DNA of 64,000 bases from Cognatishimia maritima. GTDB lineage: Bacteria > Pseudomonadota > Alphaproteobacteria > Rhodobacterales > Rhodobacteraceae. Positions 1 through 7,107 of the stretch are shown piece by piece (within the stretch, counting starts at the first letter, position 1; each line of letters opens with the position of its first letter). A program made the translations under genes and the position numbers. Under the pieces are notes generated by a model. The model was not told where the DNA came from. It saw only the letters and a list, made by a program, of their open reading frames with translations, and did no database searches. The stretch lies in contig NZ_FQWM01000002.1 in the NCBI RefSeq assembly GCF_900129685.1, positions 272,654 through 336,653 of the forward strand, written 5' to 3'.

Positions 1-784
1 CCCAATCGCTTTCTGCTATTCCGCCAAGCCCAGCACTGCCGGGCGCAGTTTCAAACCGGTAGGCCACGCGCGTCATCAGACGCACAGCATCCAGTTCAAC
101 CGGCCCTTGGCCCCTGCCGGTAAAGTCAATGGCAAAGAGGCCCTGCGACCCATAGATGAAGTTTCGTAAATGCGGATCACCATGCAAAGTCGCAGTAAGG
201 GCGCCGTGGCCTTCGGTCGCGCGTATCAGCCTGTGAATCATGGCGCATTGCCCCAAGAACATGCGGGGCGACGGGGGCGACAAATACCCTTGCCGCGTTT
301 GCTCTGCCAGGTTCCGCGCCACGCGTCCCATCCAGCTAAAGGACGAGTTTCGCTGCCCGTTCGACCCAAAGTGATCTTGCGTCGCCTTGTGAAACTGTGC
401 CAGCCAACCGCCGCAGTCCTGCAAGACATCGGCCCGCTGCTGCGCCGGGTTCGGCGCATAATCCAGCCGATCAAACGCCGTCGGGCCGGGCACATACTCC
501 AACAGGTGCGCCCTTTCCTTTTCAGAGTTCCAAAACTGCTGCGGTACTTTGTAGGTCGCTTCAGACGCCATCGCCATCTGCGCTTGAGCGAGAGCGTCAG
601 ACACGCGCCGAAAGTCAGCAACCGACAGCCCGGGTTCATATTTTAGAACATAACCCTGATCGCGGCCTGTTTGCGCCAGCAATACGATCTTGCCGTGCTT
701 CCCGTTTTCTGCTGTCTTAATCGGCCAAACGCGTGATGACTCTGCCAAAGCTGGCGTGCCGACCTCGGTCAATGCGCGCGACAT
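1..784 (-). CDS. Aminoglycoside phosphotransferase (APH)-fold kinase, partial
   Basis: The reading frame runs off the left edge, so the C-terminus is missing; about 261 codons are visible. Residues about 201-209 read HGDPHLRNF, the catalytic loop of the APH/choline-kinase fold, followed at about 219-221 by IDF, the equivalent of the kinase DFG metal site. An N-terminal nucleotide-binding part with a VLKY segment (likely the ATP-binding lysine) lies near residue 48. The family phosphorylates small molecules, sugars or lipid-linked substrates with ATP in the cytoplasm; the substrate cannot be told here. I chose the ATG at 784; an in-frame TTG about 39 bases upstream is possible. It is divergent from trmD. 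The frame is clear, the exact role is not. Confidence 0.8.
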   Translation of the reverse strand, partial: MSRALTEVGTPALAESSRVWPIKTAENGKHGKIVLLAQTGRDQGYVLKYEPGLSVADFRRVSDALAQAQMAMASEATYKVPQQFWNSEKERAHLLEYVPGPTAFDRLDYAPNPAQQRADVLQDCGGWLAQFHKATQDHFGSNGQRNSSFSWMGRVARNLAEQTRQGYLSPPSPRMFLGQCAMIHRLIRATEGHGALTATLHGDPHLRNFIYGSQGLFAIDFTGRGQGPVELDAVRLMTRVAYRFETAPGSAGLGGIAESDW

Positions 785-919
785 GATCGACCGCGCCTGC
801 GTTTCCAGTGAAAAATGGTCCAAGTTGCAGCTGCTCTGATTGGGCTCTTGTCATAATATGCGTTTGGCTTACCGCCTTGCCCTTGCTAAAGCAAACACAG
901 CAAAAATGGGCCTGCGAAT

Positions 920-1720
920 ATGAGCGAACCAAAAAACAAATCTCACGGTCGCAAGTCGATTTCCGTGTCGTTCAAACCGCGGGAATTGATGACGCATAAT
1001 CCGACTTTGGCGAATGCATGGACAGCGCGGATCATCACGTTGTTTCCGCAGGCCTTTCCCGGCGTGCTGGGCGAAAGCCTGACCGGCAAGGCGCTGAAAG
1101 ACGGGAAGTGGCAGATCGAAACCACGGACCTACGTGTTTTTGGCGATGGCAAACATCGCAACGTCGACGACACACCGGCAGGCGGTGGCGCGGGCATGGT
1201 GCTGCGCCCCGATGTGCTGGGCAAAGCCATCGACCATACACTGCGTGGTGTGCGCGGCACGGTGCCGCTCGTTTATCTTAGCCCGCGCGGAGCACCCTTC
1301 ACACAGGCCATGGCGCGACAATGGAGCCAATGTGACGGGGTTACGTTGCTCTGTGGCCGGTTTGAAGGCGTCGATCAGCGCGTGCTGGACCACTACAATA
1401 TCCAAGAGGTCTCGCTTGGGGATTTTGTCCTGACGGGCGGAGAGATCGCAGCACAGGCGATGATTGATGCGACCGTGCGGCTGCTGCCGTCGGTGCTAGG
1501 CAATGCCGATAGTATCGAGGACGAAAGCCACTCCAACGGGTTGCTGGAACACCCGCAATACACGCGCCCGACCGAATGGATGGGCCGCGAAATTCCCGAA
1601 GTTCTGATGTCAGGTCACCACGGGAAGGTCGCCGCATGGCGGCAAGAACAGTCTGAGGCACTGACCAAGGCACGCCGCCCGGACATGTGGGAAAAGTGGC
1701 TCGCCAGAAAACCTAGCTGA
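920..1720 (+). CDS. trmD: tRNA (guanine-37-N1)-methyltransferase TrmD
   Basis: Transfers a methyl group from S-adenosylmethionine to N1 of G37 next to the anticodon, which prevents +1 frameshifting. The protein is 266 residues. It shows the SPOUT-family knot signatures: DDTPAGGGAGMVLRPD near residue 90, LLCGRFEGVDQRV near 140 and SLGDFVLTGGE near 165, then the C-terminal helical domain with HPQYTRP. The first about 30 residues are a basic extension (KSHGRKS) beyond the enteric protein, which I recall from Roseobacter TrmD, so I keep the ATG at 920; an in-frame ATG at 989 is an alternative. In related genomes trmD lies close to rplS; here a minus-strand insert of three genes separates them. 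Confidence 0.96.
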   Translation: MSEPKNKSHGRKSISVSFKPRELMTHNPTLANAWTARIITLFPQAFPGVLGESLTGKALKDGKWQIETTDLRVFGDGKHRNVDDTPAGGGAGMVLRPDVLGKAIDHTLRGVRGTVPLVYLSPRGAPFTQAMARQWSQCDGVTLLCGRFEGVDQRVLDHYNIQEVSLGDFVLTGGEIAAQAMIDATVRLLPSVLGNADSIEDESHSNGLLEHPQYTRPTEWMGREIPEVLMSGHHGKVAAWRQEQSEALTKARRPDMWEKWLARKPS

Positions 1721-2486
1721 GTAGACCCTTACGGATCAGGTTCAACCCCGCAAGGATCAAGACCACCAGCGTGACTTTGCGAAAGACATTCTGGTCCAGC
1801 CGGTCTTGGATACGAAACCCGATCCACAGCCCGATCATGGCAATCGGCAGGAGCGCGGCAGACAAAGGCGCGGTGTCGCGGTTCAGGATGCCTGATTGCA
1901 AATGCGCGGTGATCAACGTGATCGAGCCCAGACCATAAACCACACCCTGCACGACCATCTGCTTTGCCTTGGGTGTGTCAATCGCCATAAGGTAAAGCAC
2001 AGTCGTCGGGCCCCATGTCCCGGCAAATCCGCCAAGAACACCGGAAATAATACCAAGCCCCCATTCAGCGCGCCGCCGATACTTTGGCGCGACAGTCATT
2101 CTTACACCAGCCAGCTGCAGAACGGACAATGCGACGACCGGGATGCCAAGGACCCAATAGAAAACCGTCGTCGAAATATGCGGCACCAATTGCGCCGAAA
2201 GCGCGATAAATACGCAGACCACAAGCAAATACCGCCAATACTCCCGCGCGGCCTCAAGTGCAGGGGTGACACCCTTGCGGAAGGTTTGGAACAGATTGCT
2301 TAGGACCGTCGGCAGCAACATAGCCGCAATCGCCAGCTTTGGGTCGGTCAATGAGCTGATGCCTGAAACAAGGATCAAGGGCATGGCAAATCCGATGGCC
2401 CCCTTCACGACCCCCGCGATCAATGCCACGCCAAAAGCCAGCAATAGGGTGATCGGTCCGATCTCAGATACTACGCCTAGGTCCAT
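1713..2486 (-). CDS. Sulfite exporter TauE/SafE family membrane protein
   Basis: A 257-residue polytopic inner-membrane protein with about seven to eight hydrophobic segments in two related halves. The repeats of the family are visible as GVVKGAIGFAMPL near residue 25 and GFAGTWGPTTVLYL near 155. Members export sulfite, sulfonates or related organosulfur anions; the substrate here is not inferable. Start at ATG 2486 with GGAG five bases upstream; longer in-frame extensions lack hydrophobic or conserved content. Its stop overlaps the last 8 bases of trmD in convergent orientation. The minus-strand membrane gene and MarR regulator upstream may be co-regulated with it. Confidence 0.85.
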   Translation of the reverse strand: MDLGVVSEIGPITLLLAFGVALIAGVVKGAIGFAMPLILVSGISSLTDPKLAIAAMLLPTVLSNLFQTFRKGVTPALEAAREYWRYLLVVCVFIALSAQLVPHISTTVFYWVLGIPVVALSVLQLAGVRMTVAPKYRRRAEWGLGIISGVLGGFAGTWGPTTVLYLMAIDTPKAKQMVVQGVVYGLGSITLITAHLQSGILNRDTAPLSAALLPIAMIGLWIGFRIQDRLDQNVFRKVTLVVLILAGLNLIRKGLLS

Positions 2487-2592
2487 GGTCACTCCGCGCG
2501 TGGGGATGCGAAATAGACCCCACGCGCAGCACCCTGCGGATATGTGCGCAGAATTCAAGCCGCAAACGGCACGCTGCGATCCATTGCGCCGA

Positions 2593-3006
2593 TCAATCGT
2601 CTGTGGATTTGGCAGACATCTTTGCCATGAACTCTTCTTTGGCCTGGTGCCCAAGCATCGCCGGATAAGCCAAAGCCGTTAGAGTCAGGACACCAAACTT
2701 GTTCAACGCGGCGAAGGCCAAAGCGTCGATAAACCAACTAAGTGGCACGGCGGCTGGTCCCCAGAATTCGGGCAGCTGTACAAAGCCCGCGATAAACCAT
2801 TGCCCCGTTACTGCGTGCAACAAAAGCCCGATCCAGAACCCAGCGCAATAGGGGCAGCGCCATTGTTCATAGAGAGTCTGCAATGGGCGAGGCAACACAC
2901 CTAGAAGCCGCGAGAACCAAGTTCCCCAATGCGGCAGGTGTTCCCACAGCAGCATGTGTAATGAGACCCCAAGGATGAGGGTTGGGATATTGAGTACGTC
3001 TGTCAT
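2593..3006 (-). CDS. Small membrane protein with CPYCAGFW motif
   Basis: A 137-residue protein with about three membrane segments (residues about 8-25, 50-75 and 85-115) and a CPYCAGFW motif near residue 51 at a predicted membrane boundary, followed by a charged tail. The CxxCxxxW pattern resembles DUF1360-type small membrane proteins, but the rest is too divergent for a firm assignment. It has a good ribosome site (AAGGAAAG) before the ATG at 3006. A perfect palindrome sits immediately upstream of that site, and a similar sequence lies in front of the adjacent MarR gene, so this is likely a regulated target of that repressor. Function unknown. Confidence 0.8.
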   Translation of the reverse strand: MTDVLNIPTLILGVSLHMLLWEHLPHWGTWFSRLLGVLPRPLQTLYEQWRCPYCAGFWIGLLLHAVTGQWFIAGFVQLPEFWGPAAVPLSWFIDALAFAALNKFGVLTLTALAYPAMLGHQAKEEFMAKMSAKSTDD

Positions 3007-3018
3007 TTTACTTTCCTT

Positions 3019-3033
3019 AAGTTAGCCTAACTT
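3019..3033. promoter_or_regulatory. Putative MarR operator, upstream of the CxxC membrane gene
   Basis: Perfect inverted repeat AAGTTAG-C-CTAACTT, directly upstream of the ribosome site of the 2593-3006 gene. The same AAGTTAGC core recurs upstream of the neighbouring MarR gene at 3466, which is what links the two. Binding is inferred. Confidence 0.6.
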
Positions 3034-3073
3034 ACATTTAAGCGCTTAGAAACCGCATACCGGTGGTTTCGTT

Positions 3074-3454
3074 TCACTCATTCGTCGAATTCAAACGCGC
3101 GGCCACCCGTTCATAGACCGCTTCGCCCTGAGCCATCAAAGCCCGTCCCGCGTCGGTCAAAACAATATGCTGCGCGCGTGCATCAACTTGGCACTGAAAG
3201 CGCGTCACCAATCCGCGTCCTTCAAGCTTGGCGATCATCGTGCTGGCAGAGGCTTTGGTCACTCCGAGCGTCGCGACAATGTCCTGAAGGTGTTGCCCGT
3301 GCGCGTCCTCGATCCGCATACGGTCTTCTTCGGCCTGTACTGCCGAGAGATACTCAAACTCATTGAAACTCAGATCGAGTTTGCGCGCCGCCGCCGTCCA
3401 TTCGCGATGGGCAAGCCTGTGGATGCGGTGTATGTGCTCTTTGGTCATCATCAT
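3074..3454 (-). CDS. MarR-family transcriptional regulator
   Basis: A winged-helix repressor-type protein of about 126 residues. The recognition region reads LGVTKASASTMIAKLEGRGLVTR (given here only as landmarks: VTKASAS helix, then the GLVTR wing entry), with DARAQHIVLTDAGR forming the wing, as in MarR/SlyA proteins. I take the first of three consecutive ATGs at 3454; a TTG nine bases upstream would also be in frame. Ligand unknown. It is probably autoregulated: GTTAGCTAAC lies just upstream, and a matching AAGTTAG palindrome precedes the downstream membrane protein gene on the same strand. Confidence 0.88.
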   Translation of the reverse strand: MMMTKEHIHRIHRLAHREWTAAARKLDLSFNEFEYLSAVQAEEDRMRIEDAHGQHLQDIVATLGVTKASASTMIAKLEGRGLVTRFQCQVDARAQHIVLTDAGRALMAQGEAVYERVAARLNSTNE

Positions 3455-3465
3455 GAGGCACAAAT

Positions 3466-3482
3466 AAGTTAGCTAACCTAAC
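3466..3482. promoter_or_regulatory. Putative MarR operator, upstream of the MarR gene
   Basis: AAGTTAGCTAACCTAAC contains the perfect palindrome GTTAGCTAAC (3468-3477) plus a further CTAAC half-site. It shares AAGTTAGC with the palindrome at 3019-3033. It lies 12 bases upstream of the MarR start, so autoregulation is likely. Confidence 0.6.
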
Positions 3483-3791
3483 CATTCAAGCCCCATTTGC
3501 TAGAAAACCCAGTGAAAGTTGGGTTTAGCCAAAACGGTACGCTTGCCAAACGCCTCGTCTTATCCTACACCCCGCCTGTCCGAGGCTCGTTTGAGTCGTG
3601 CGGACCTGTTTTGGTTTGGCTAACCGCTTTTTCTTCGAAGGGGCCGCCGGGTGAAACAGCACAAATAAGTAACGACGGACACCCTCTGGCGGGCGCTCTT
3701 GAATGAAAGACGCGGACCCGGTGAAGACACAGAGTTCTTGGACGGCACCTAACTTCGTGGGCAAACCACGGGCAACATAGGAGATGGTCAT
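3483..3791 (+). other. Long leader of rplS with hairpins, no gene
   Basis: About 309 bases without a convincing reading frame. It contains a hairpin with arms AAACCCA/TGGGTTT (3505-3526), a long-range pair TTAGCCAA (3525-3532) with TTGGCTAA (3615-3622), and a hairpin CGTGG-GCAAA-CCACG (3756-3770) just before the rplS ribosome site AGGAG (3779-3783). The layout suggests an rplS-rpmE promoter and a structured 5' leader, possibly an autoregulatory ribosomal-protein leader; this is inference. Confidence 0.45.
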
Positions 3792-4163
3792 ATGGACCTG
3801 ATCGCACAGCTCGAGGCGGAACAAATCGCCTCCCTGGGAAAAGACATCCCAGACTTCAAAGCGGGTGACACCATCCGCGTTGGCTACAAAGTGACCGAGG
3901 GCTCCCGCTCTCGTGTTCAGAACTACGAAGGCGTCTGCATTTCCCGTAAAAACGGTGCAGGCATTGCCGGTTCTTTCACTGTTCGCAAGATTTCCTTTGG
4001 TGAAGGCGTGGAACGTGTGTTCCCACTGCACTCCACCAACATCGACAGCATCACCGTGGTTCGCCGTGGTCGCGTGCGTCGCTCCAAACTGTACTACCTG
4101 CGCAGCCGTCGTGGTAAGTCCGCACGTATCGCAGAACAAACCAACTATAAGCCGCAAGCGTAA
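3792..4163 (+). CDS. rplS: 50S ribosomal protein L19
   Basis: A 123-residue L19, located at the 30S-50S interface. The signature region [16 protein letters not shown] is split around residues 66-80, followed by the basic [14 protein letters not shown] segment and a C-terminal tail. N-terminal [12 protein letters not shown] is typical. Start ATG 3792 with AGGAG eight bases upstream. It is followed 11 bases later by rpmE, forming a two-gene ribosomal operon closed by a hairpin terminator. Confidence 0.98.
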   Translation: MDLIAQLEAEQIASLGKDIPDFKAGDTIRVGYKVTEGSRSRVQNYEGVCISRKNGAGIAGSFTVRKISFGEGVERVFPLHSTNIDSITVVRRGRVRRSKLYYLRSRRGKSARIAEQTNYKPQA

Positions 4164-4174
4164 GGATTGGTCTG

Positions 4175-4396
4175 ATGAAAAAAGATACGCACCCAGATTA
4201 CCACTTCATCGACGTCAAAATGACCGATGGCACCATCATCAAGATGCGCTCCACCTGGGGCAAAGAAGGCGACACAATGTCCTTGGACATCGACCCATCT
4301 GTGCACCCAGCATGGACAGGCGGCAACTCTCGCCTGATGGACGCGGGCGGCCGTGTTTCCAAGTTCAAAAAGAAATACGAAGGCCTGGGCTTCTAA
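4175..4396 (+). CDS. rpmE: 50S ribosomal protein L31
   Basis: A 73-residue L31 beginning [12 protein letters not shown], with SVHPAWTGG and the C-terminal [10 protein letters not shown]. The zinc-binding cysteines of the C+ form are absent, so this is the C-minus (zinc-independent) type usual in many alphaproteobacteria. AAGGA lies upstream of the ATG at 4175. Co-transcribed with rplS. Confidence 0.96.
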   Translation: MKKDTHPDYHFIDVKMTDGTIIKMRSTWGKEGDTMSLDIDPSVHPAWTGGNSRLMDAGGRVSKFKKKYEGLGF

Positions 4397-4420
4397 GAGC
4401 TTTCACCTTATCGATTTCGA

Positions 4421-4451
4421 AAACGCCGTTCCCTCTGGAGCGGCGTTTTTT
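4421..4451 (+). terminator. Rho-independent terminator of rplS-rpmE
   Basis: Arms AAACGCCG and CGGCGTTT around a 12-base loop, ending in a run of six T. It lies 25 bases after the rpmE stop. Confidence 0.85.
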
Positions 4452-4496
4452 GTTTGGCGTGCCAGTTCATGACAGAGACGAGTGCCCGGTACGAAG

Positions 4497-4916
4497 TTAT
4501 TGTGCGATTTCGTCATTTTCGCGGATTGCAGCTTCGAATTTCGCCCTGTCCGACTTCACAGTGTCATAAGCTTCATTCTTTGGGCTGTCCGACTCGTTAT
4601 AAGCGCCTCCCCAAAGAATAATTTCTGCCAACACTGGCGCGAGGTCTCGGCCTTTCGGCGTCAACTCGTAGATTGAGCTTCTCCAGTTGGCCGGGTTCTT
4701 TCGCTTTTCGACAATTCCATTGCTTTCGAGATGCCTCATGCGTTGCGCAAGAATATTCGTTGATATCCCCTCCCAACCATCGAGCAGCTCTGCATAAGTC
4801 TTTGCGCCCCTAATTGCTAGGTCGCGCACGATAATCAAAGACCATCGATCTCCGAGTACGCTTAGCGCGTAGTCAATCGGGCAGCCTGACAGATTTCGTT
4901 TGGATTTTGTACTCAT
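4497..4916 (-). CDS. HxlR-family transcriptional regulator
   Basis: A 139-residue winged-helix regulator. The family signature is clear: CPIDYALSVLGDRWSLIIVRDL near residues 12-33 (Cys12 is the position used for redox or aldehyde sensing in several HxlR members), then ISTNILAQRMRHLESNGIV and YELTPKGRDL. It is divergent from the exported YdhR-like gene at 5007, and their shared intergenic region holds one perfect long palindrome and a second weaker copy, which fits a dimeric HxlR regulator acting on both. By eye the gene is richer in A and T than the ribosomal genes beside it, suggesting an accessory insertion. Confidence 0.9.
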   Translation of the reverse strand: MSTKSKRNLSGCPIDYALSVLGDRWSLIIVRDLAIRGAKTYAELLDGWEGISTNILAQRMRHLESNGIVEKRKNPANWRSSIYELTPKGRDLAPVLAEIILWGGAYNESDSPKNEAYDTVKSDRAKFEAAIRENDEIAQ

Positions 4917-4938
4917 TCTCTTTCGATAGATTATCTAC

Positions 4939-4951
4939 TTGCATTTTGCAA
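4939..4951. promoter_or_regulatory. Putative second HxlR operator
   Basis: TTGCA-TTT-TGCAA, the core of the stronger palindrome at 4970-4996. It lies close to the HxlR start, consistent with autoregulation. Confidence 0.45.
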
Positions 4952-4969
4952 TCACATCGATCAAACACC

Positions 4970-4996
4970 TATCAACTTGCATATTGCAAGTTGATA
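4970..4996. promoter_or_regulatory. Putative HxlR operator, 12-bp perfect arms
   Basis: Arms TATCAACTTGCA and TGCAAGTTGATA separated by TAT. It ends directly before the GGAG ribosome site of the YdhR-like gene, so a bound dimer would block transcription or promoter escape. The core TTGCA-N3-TGCAA recurs at 4939-4951. Confidence 0.65.
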
Positions 4997-5006
4997 GGAG
5001 ATAATG

Positions 5007-5750
5007 ATGCATACTTCAAACCCACCCCATGAATACAAGCTCTCGCGTCGCGCGCTACTGGTAGCTAGCGCCGGAGCGGCCTTGGCACCTTCAATTATTC
5101 GAGCAAAGGAACACCAAATGACACCAAAAGCGTTCGTTTACACCGAAGTCGCGATTTCGGTCCCATTCGACAAAGCCCCGTGGCCAACCATCAACGACGA
5201 AATCAAGAAACAACCCGGTTTCTTAAACAAAACGTGGTTGCACGGGCATGGGACTGGCTCAATCGGCGGGTTTTACTCATTTGACAGTCTTGAAAATGCG
5301 CGCAGTTTCGTCACCGGATATTTCCCGACCGAGCCACGCTCATTTGGCGTCGCTCACAACACACGCGTGTTCGACGCTGCGATCGTTCGGGAAGCCAGCG
5401 AAGACTTGGGCGCAGTGCATTATGGGGCTGACCCCAAAGCAAAACCGGGTGCATTCGTCTACACTGAACTACAATTCTCTCAGCCATTTGAGAATTTTGA
5501 TTGGCGCTCCCGCAACAGCCAGCTGAAGCAGGTGCCCGGTCTACAAAGTAAAATTTGGCTCAGCGGATTGTCCACACATACTCTTGGAGGTTTCGACGCG
5601 TTCGACACCGTCGAACATGCGCTTGACTACGCTATCAACCAGTTCCCTGAGGTCGCGCGCAACCTTGACGCTGCATTCTATACAAGAGTGTTCGATGCGA
5701 CGACTACAGAAGTTGCAAGTCGTCAGATGCAATCACCATTTTATCTTTGA
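5007..5750 (+). CDS. Tat-exported protein with two YdhR-like monooxygenase domains
   Basis: A 247-residue protein. The N-terminus SRRALLVASAGAALAP is a twin-arginine signal. The mature part is a tandem duplication: residues about 40-130 (FVYTEVAISVPF ... NTRVFDAA) and about 150-240 (FVYTELQFSQPF ... YTRVFDAT) align by eye, including GxIGGF/THTLGGFDAF. The units look like ferredoxin-like-fold YdhR-type putative monooxygenase domains, which usually act as dimers; here the duplication may form the dimer within one chain. Two adjacent ATGs (5004, 5007) exist; the second is better spaced from GGAG. Divergent from and probably controlled by the HxlR regulator. Substrate unknown. Confidence 0.8.
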   Translation: MHTSNPPHEYKLSRRALLVASAGAALAPSIIRAKEHQMTPKAFVYTEVAISVPFDKAPWPTINDEIKKQPGFLNKTWLHGHGTGSIGGFYSFDSLENARSFVTGYFPTEPRSFGVAHNTRVFDAAIVREASEDLGAVHYGADPKAKPGAFVYTELQFSQPFENFDWRSRNSQLKQVPGLQSKIWLSGLSTHTLGGFDAFDTVEHALDYAINQFPEVARNLDAAFYTRVFDATTTEVASRQMQSPFYL

Positions 5751-5762
5751 GTTTGCTGTTGT

Positions 5763-5792
5763 GTTGCGCCTCGGTTCAGTCCGAGGCGCAAC
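5763..5792 (+). terminator. Strong hairpin after the YdhR-like gene
   Basis: Perfect arms GTTGCGCCTCGG and CCGAGGCGCAAC with a six-base loop. No T run follows, so it may stabilise the 3' end or act with Rho rather than be a classical intrinsic terminator. Confidence 0.5.
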
Positions 5793-5829
5793 CGCTGCGA
5801 ATGCAAATATAGAATTTCTGCGCTCGTGA

Positions 5830-5873
5830 TTGACGCGCCAAACAATTGTTTATCGCTGAGCAAAGCGCGTCAA
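5830..5873. repeat. Inverted repeat at the benE-like gene end
   Basis: TTGACGCGC (5830-5838) pairs with GCGCGTCAA (5865-5873), the latter overlapping the transporter stop codon; between them is the palindrome AAACAATTGTTT. Possibly a 3'-end structure for the minus-strand transcript. Confidence 0.4.
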
Positions 5874-7033
5874 TTTCGCCCCCTCCGATCCAAAACACCC
5901 TTCGCCACCAACCCCAGTAACAGCCCCCAGACGGGTGCGCCGATGTTCAGGAAACTCACGCCGCTTACGACCATCATAAAGGTCAGCACCGCCGCGTCGC
6001 GGTCTTGGGTATCTGTGATGGCGGCCGAAAGGCTGGAAGTGATGATCCCCAACAAGGCAATGCCGGCAATCGCCAGAACCAAAGCTTCTGGTGCCATCAG
6101 GAACAGGCTTATGACGGTTGCGCCAAACAGGCCTGCGATCAAATAAACCACGCCTCCGATAAGAGCGGCTTTGTACCTCTGCCCTGGATCAGGATCGGTG
6201 TCTGGCCCGGCGCAGAGCGCGGCGGTGATGGCTGCGAAGTTGAAAGCGTAGCCGCCGAAAGGTGCTAGGATGAGGGATGTCATCCCGGTGACAACCAGTG
6301 TCGCGGAGACAGGCGGCTCATAGCCTGCTGACTTCAGGACCACAACGCCGGGCATATTCTGCGAGGTCATCGTGACCAGATAAAGCGGCAGACCGAGGCT
6401 GATCATCACGGCCCAGTTGAGATCTGGCATCACGAACACTGGCGTCGCGAGGTCCAAAGACACGCCCACCGCAGGATTGTACTGACCGGTTGCCGCGCAG
6501 AATGCGGCCCCAACAAGCAACACCGCCGCAACCGTCACCTGCGGAAACCAAAGCCGCCCAGCAAGCCATGTGGCGAGCATCATCAAGACCATCGCCGGGG
6601 CTTGTTCCATGGCTTCGAATGTCCCCAATCCAAAGCGAAAGAGGATACCCGCCAGCATCGCATTTGCCAGCGCCGGAGGGATCAAGCGGGTCAAGCGCGC
6701 GAAAAGTCCCGTCGCGCCGGTGAGGACCAAAAGCACAGCACAGAACAGGAAGGCACCAACCGCTTGCTCTAGCGGGATGCCTTCGGCTGAAACGGCAATC
6801 AACGCGGCCCCTGGCGTCGACCAAGCGGTGAGGATGGGCATTTTGTAACGCAGAGCGAGGATGAAGGAGCTGACCCCCATCCCGATGCCCAGTGCCCAAA
6901 GCCAGCTATTGGCCTGTGCTTGCGTTGCGCCCAGCGCCTCGATGGCGGCAAAGATCACAGCGATGCTGCCGGTGTAGCCCACCAAGGCCGGCAGAAGGCC
7001 CGAGGTGACATGGGTTAGTTTCAGTCCAAACAT
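5870..7033 (-). CDS. BenE-family benzoate/H+ symporter-like transporter
   Basis: A 387-residue polytopic inner-membrane protein with about 11-12 hydrophobic segments. LTHVTSGLLPALVGYTGS at the start, AWSTPGAALIA near residue 70, and LVTMTSQNMPG and PFGGYAFNFAAIT in the second half are features of the BenE transporters, which belong to the nucleobase/ascorbate transporter fold. No benzoate catabolic genes are in view, so the substrate is open. I prefer ATG 7033 (AAAGG about ten bases upstream) to ATG 7063, which has no room for a ribosome site. It is divergent from an XRE-cupin regulator, with a perfect 16-bp palindrome between them. Confidence 0.85.
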   Translation of the reverse strand: MFGLKLTHVTSGLLPALVGYTGSIAVIFAAIEALGATQAQANSWLWALGIGMGVSSFILALRYKMPILTAWSTPGAALIAVSAEGIPLEQAVGAFLFCAVLLVLTGATGLFARLTRLIPPALANAMLAGILFRFGLGTFEAMEQAPAMVLMMLATWLAGRLWFPQVTVAAVLLVGAAFCAATGQYNPAVGVSLDLATPVFVMPDLNWAVMISLGLPLYLVTMTSQNMPGVVVLKSAGYEPPVSATLVVTGMTSLILAPFGGYAFNFAAITAALCAGPDTDPDPGQRYKAALIGGVVYLIAGLFGATVISLFLMAPEALVLAIAGIALLGIITSSLSAAITDTQDRDAAVLTFMMVVSGVSFLNIGAPVWGLLLGLVAKGVLDRRGRN

Positions 7034-7070
7034 CCTTGGCAACCTTTCTGACCTTGGCGGCATCCCTTTT

Positions 7071-7086
7071 GTGCGTTATAACGCAC
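7071..7086. promoter_or_regulatory. Putative XRE-cupin operator
   Basis: Perfect 16-bp palindrome GTGCGTTATAACGCAC in the short gap between the divergent transporter and regulator genes; a likely shared operator. Confidence 0.6.
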
Positions 7087-7107
7087 GATAATTGGAGATG
7101 TCTACGG

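Noticed and set aside
238-639. 133-aa minus-strand frame in the left-edge region
   Set aside because: It is an off-frame shadow of the phosphotransferase gene, whose frame with HGDPHLRNF covers the same bases and continues off the edge.
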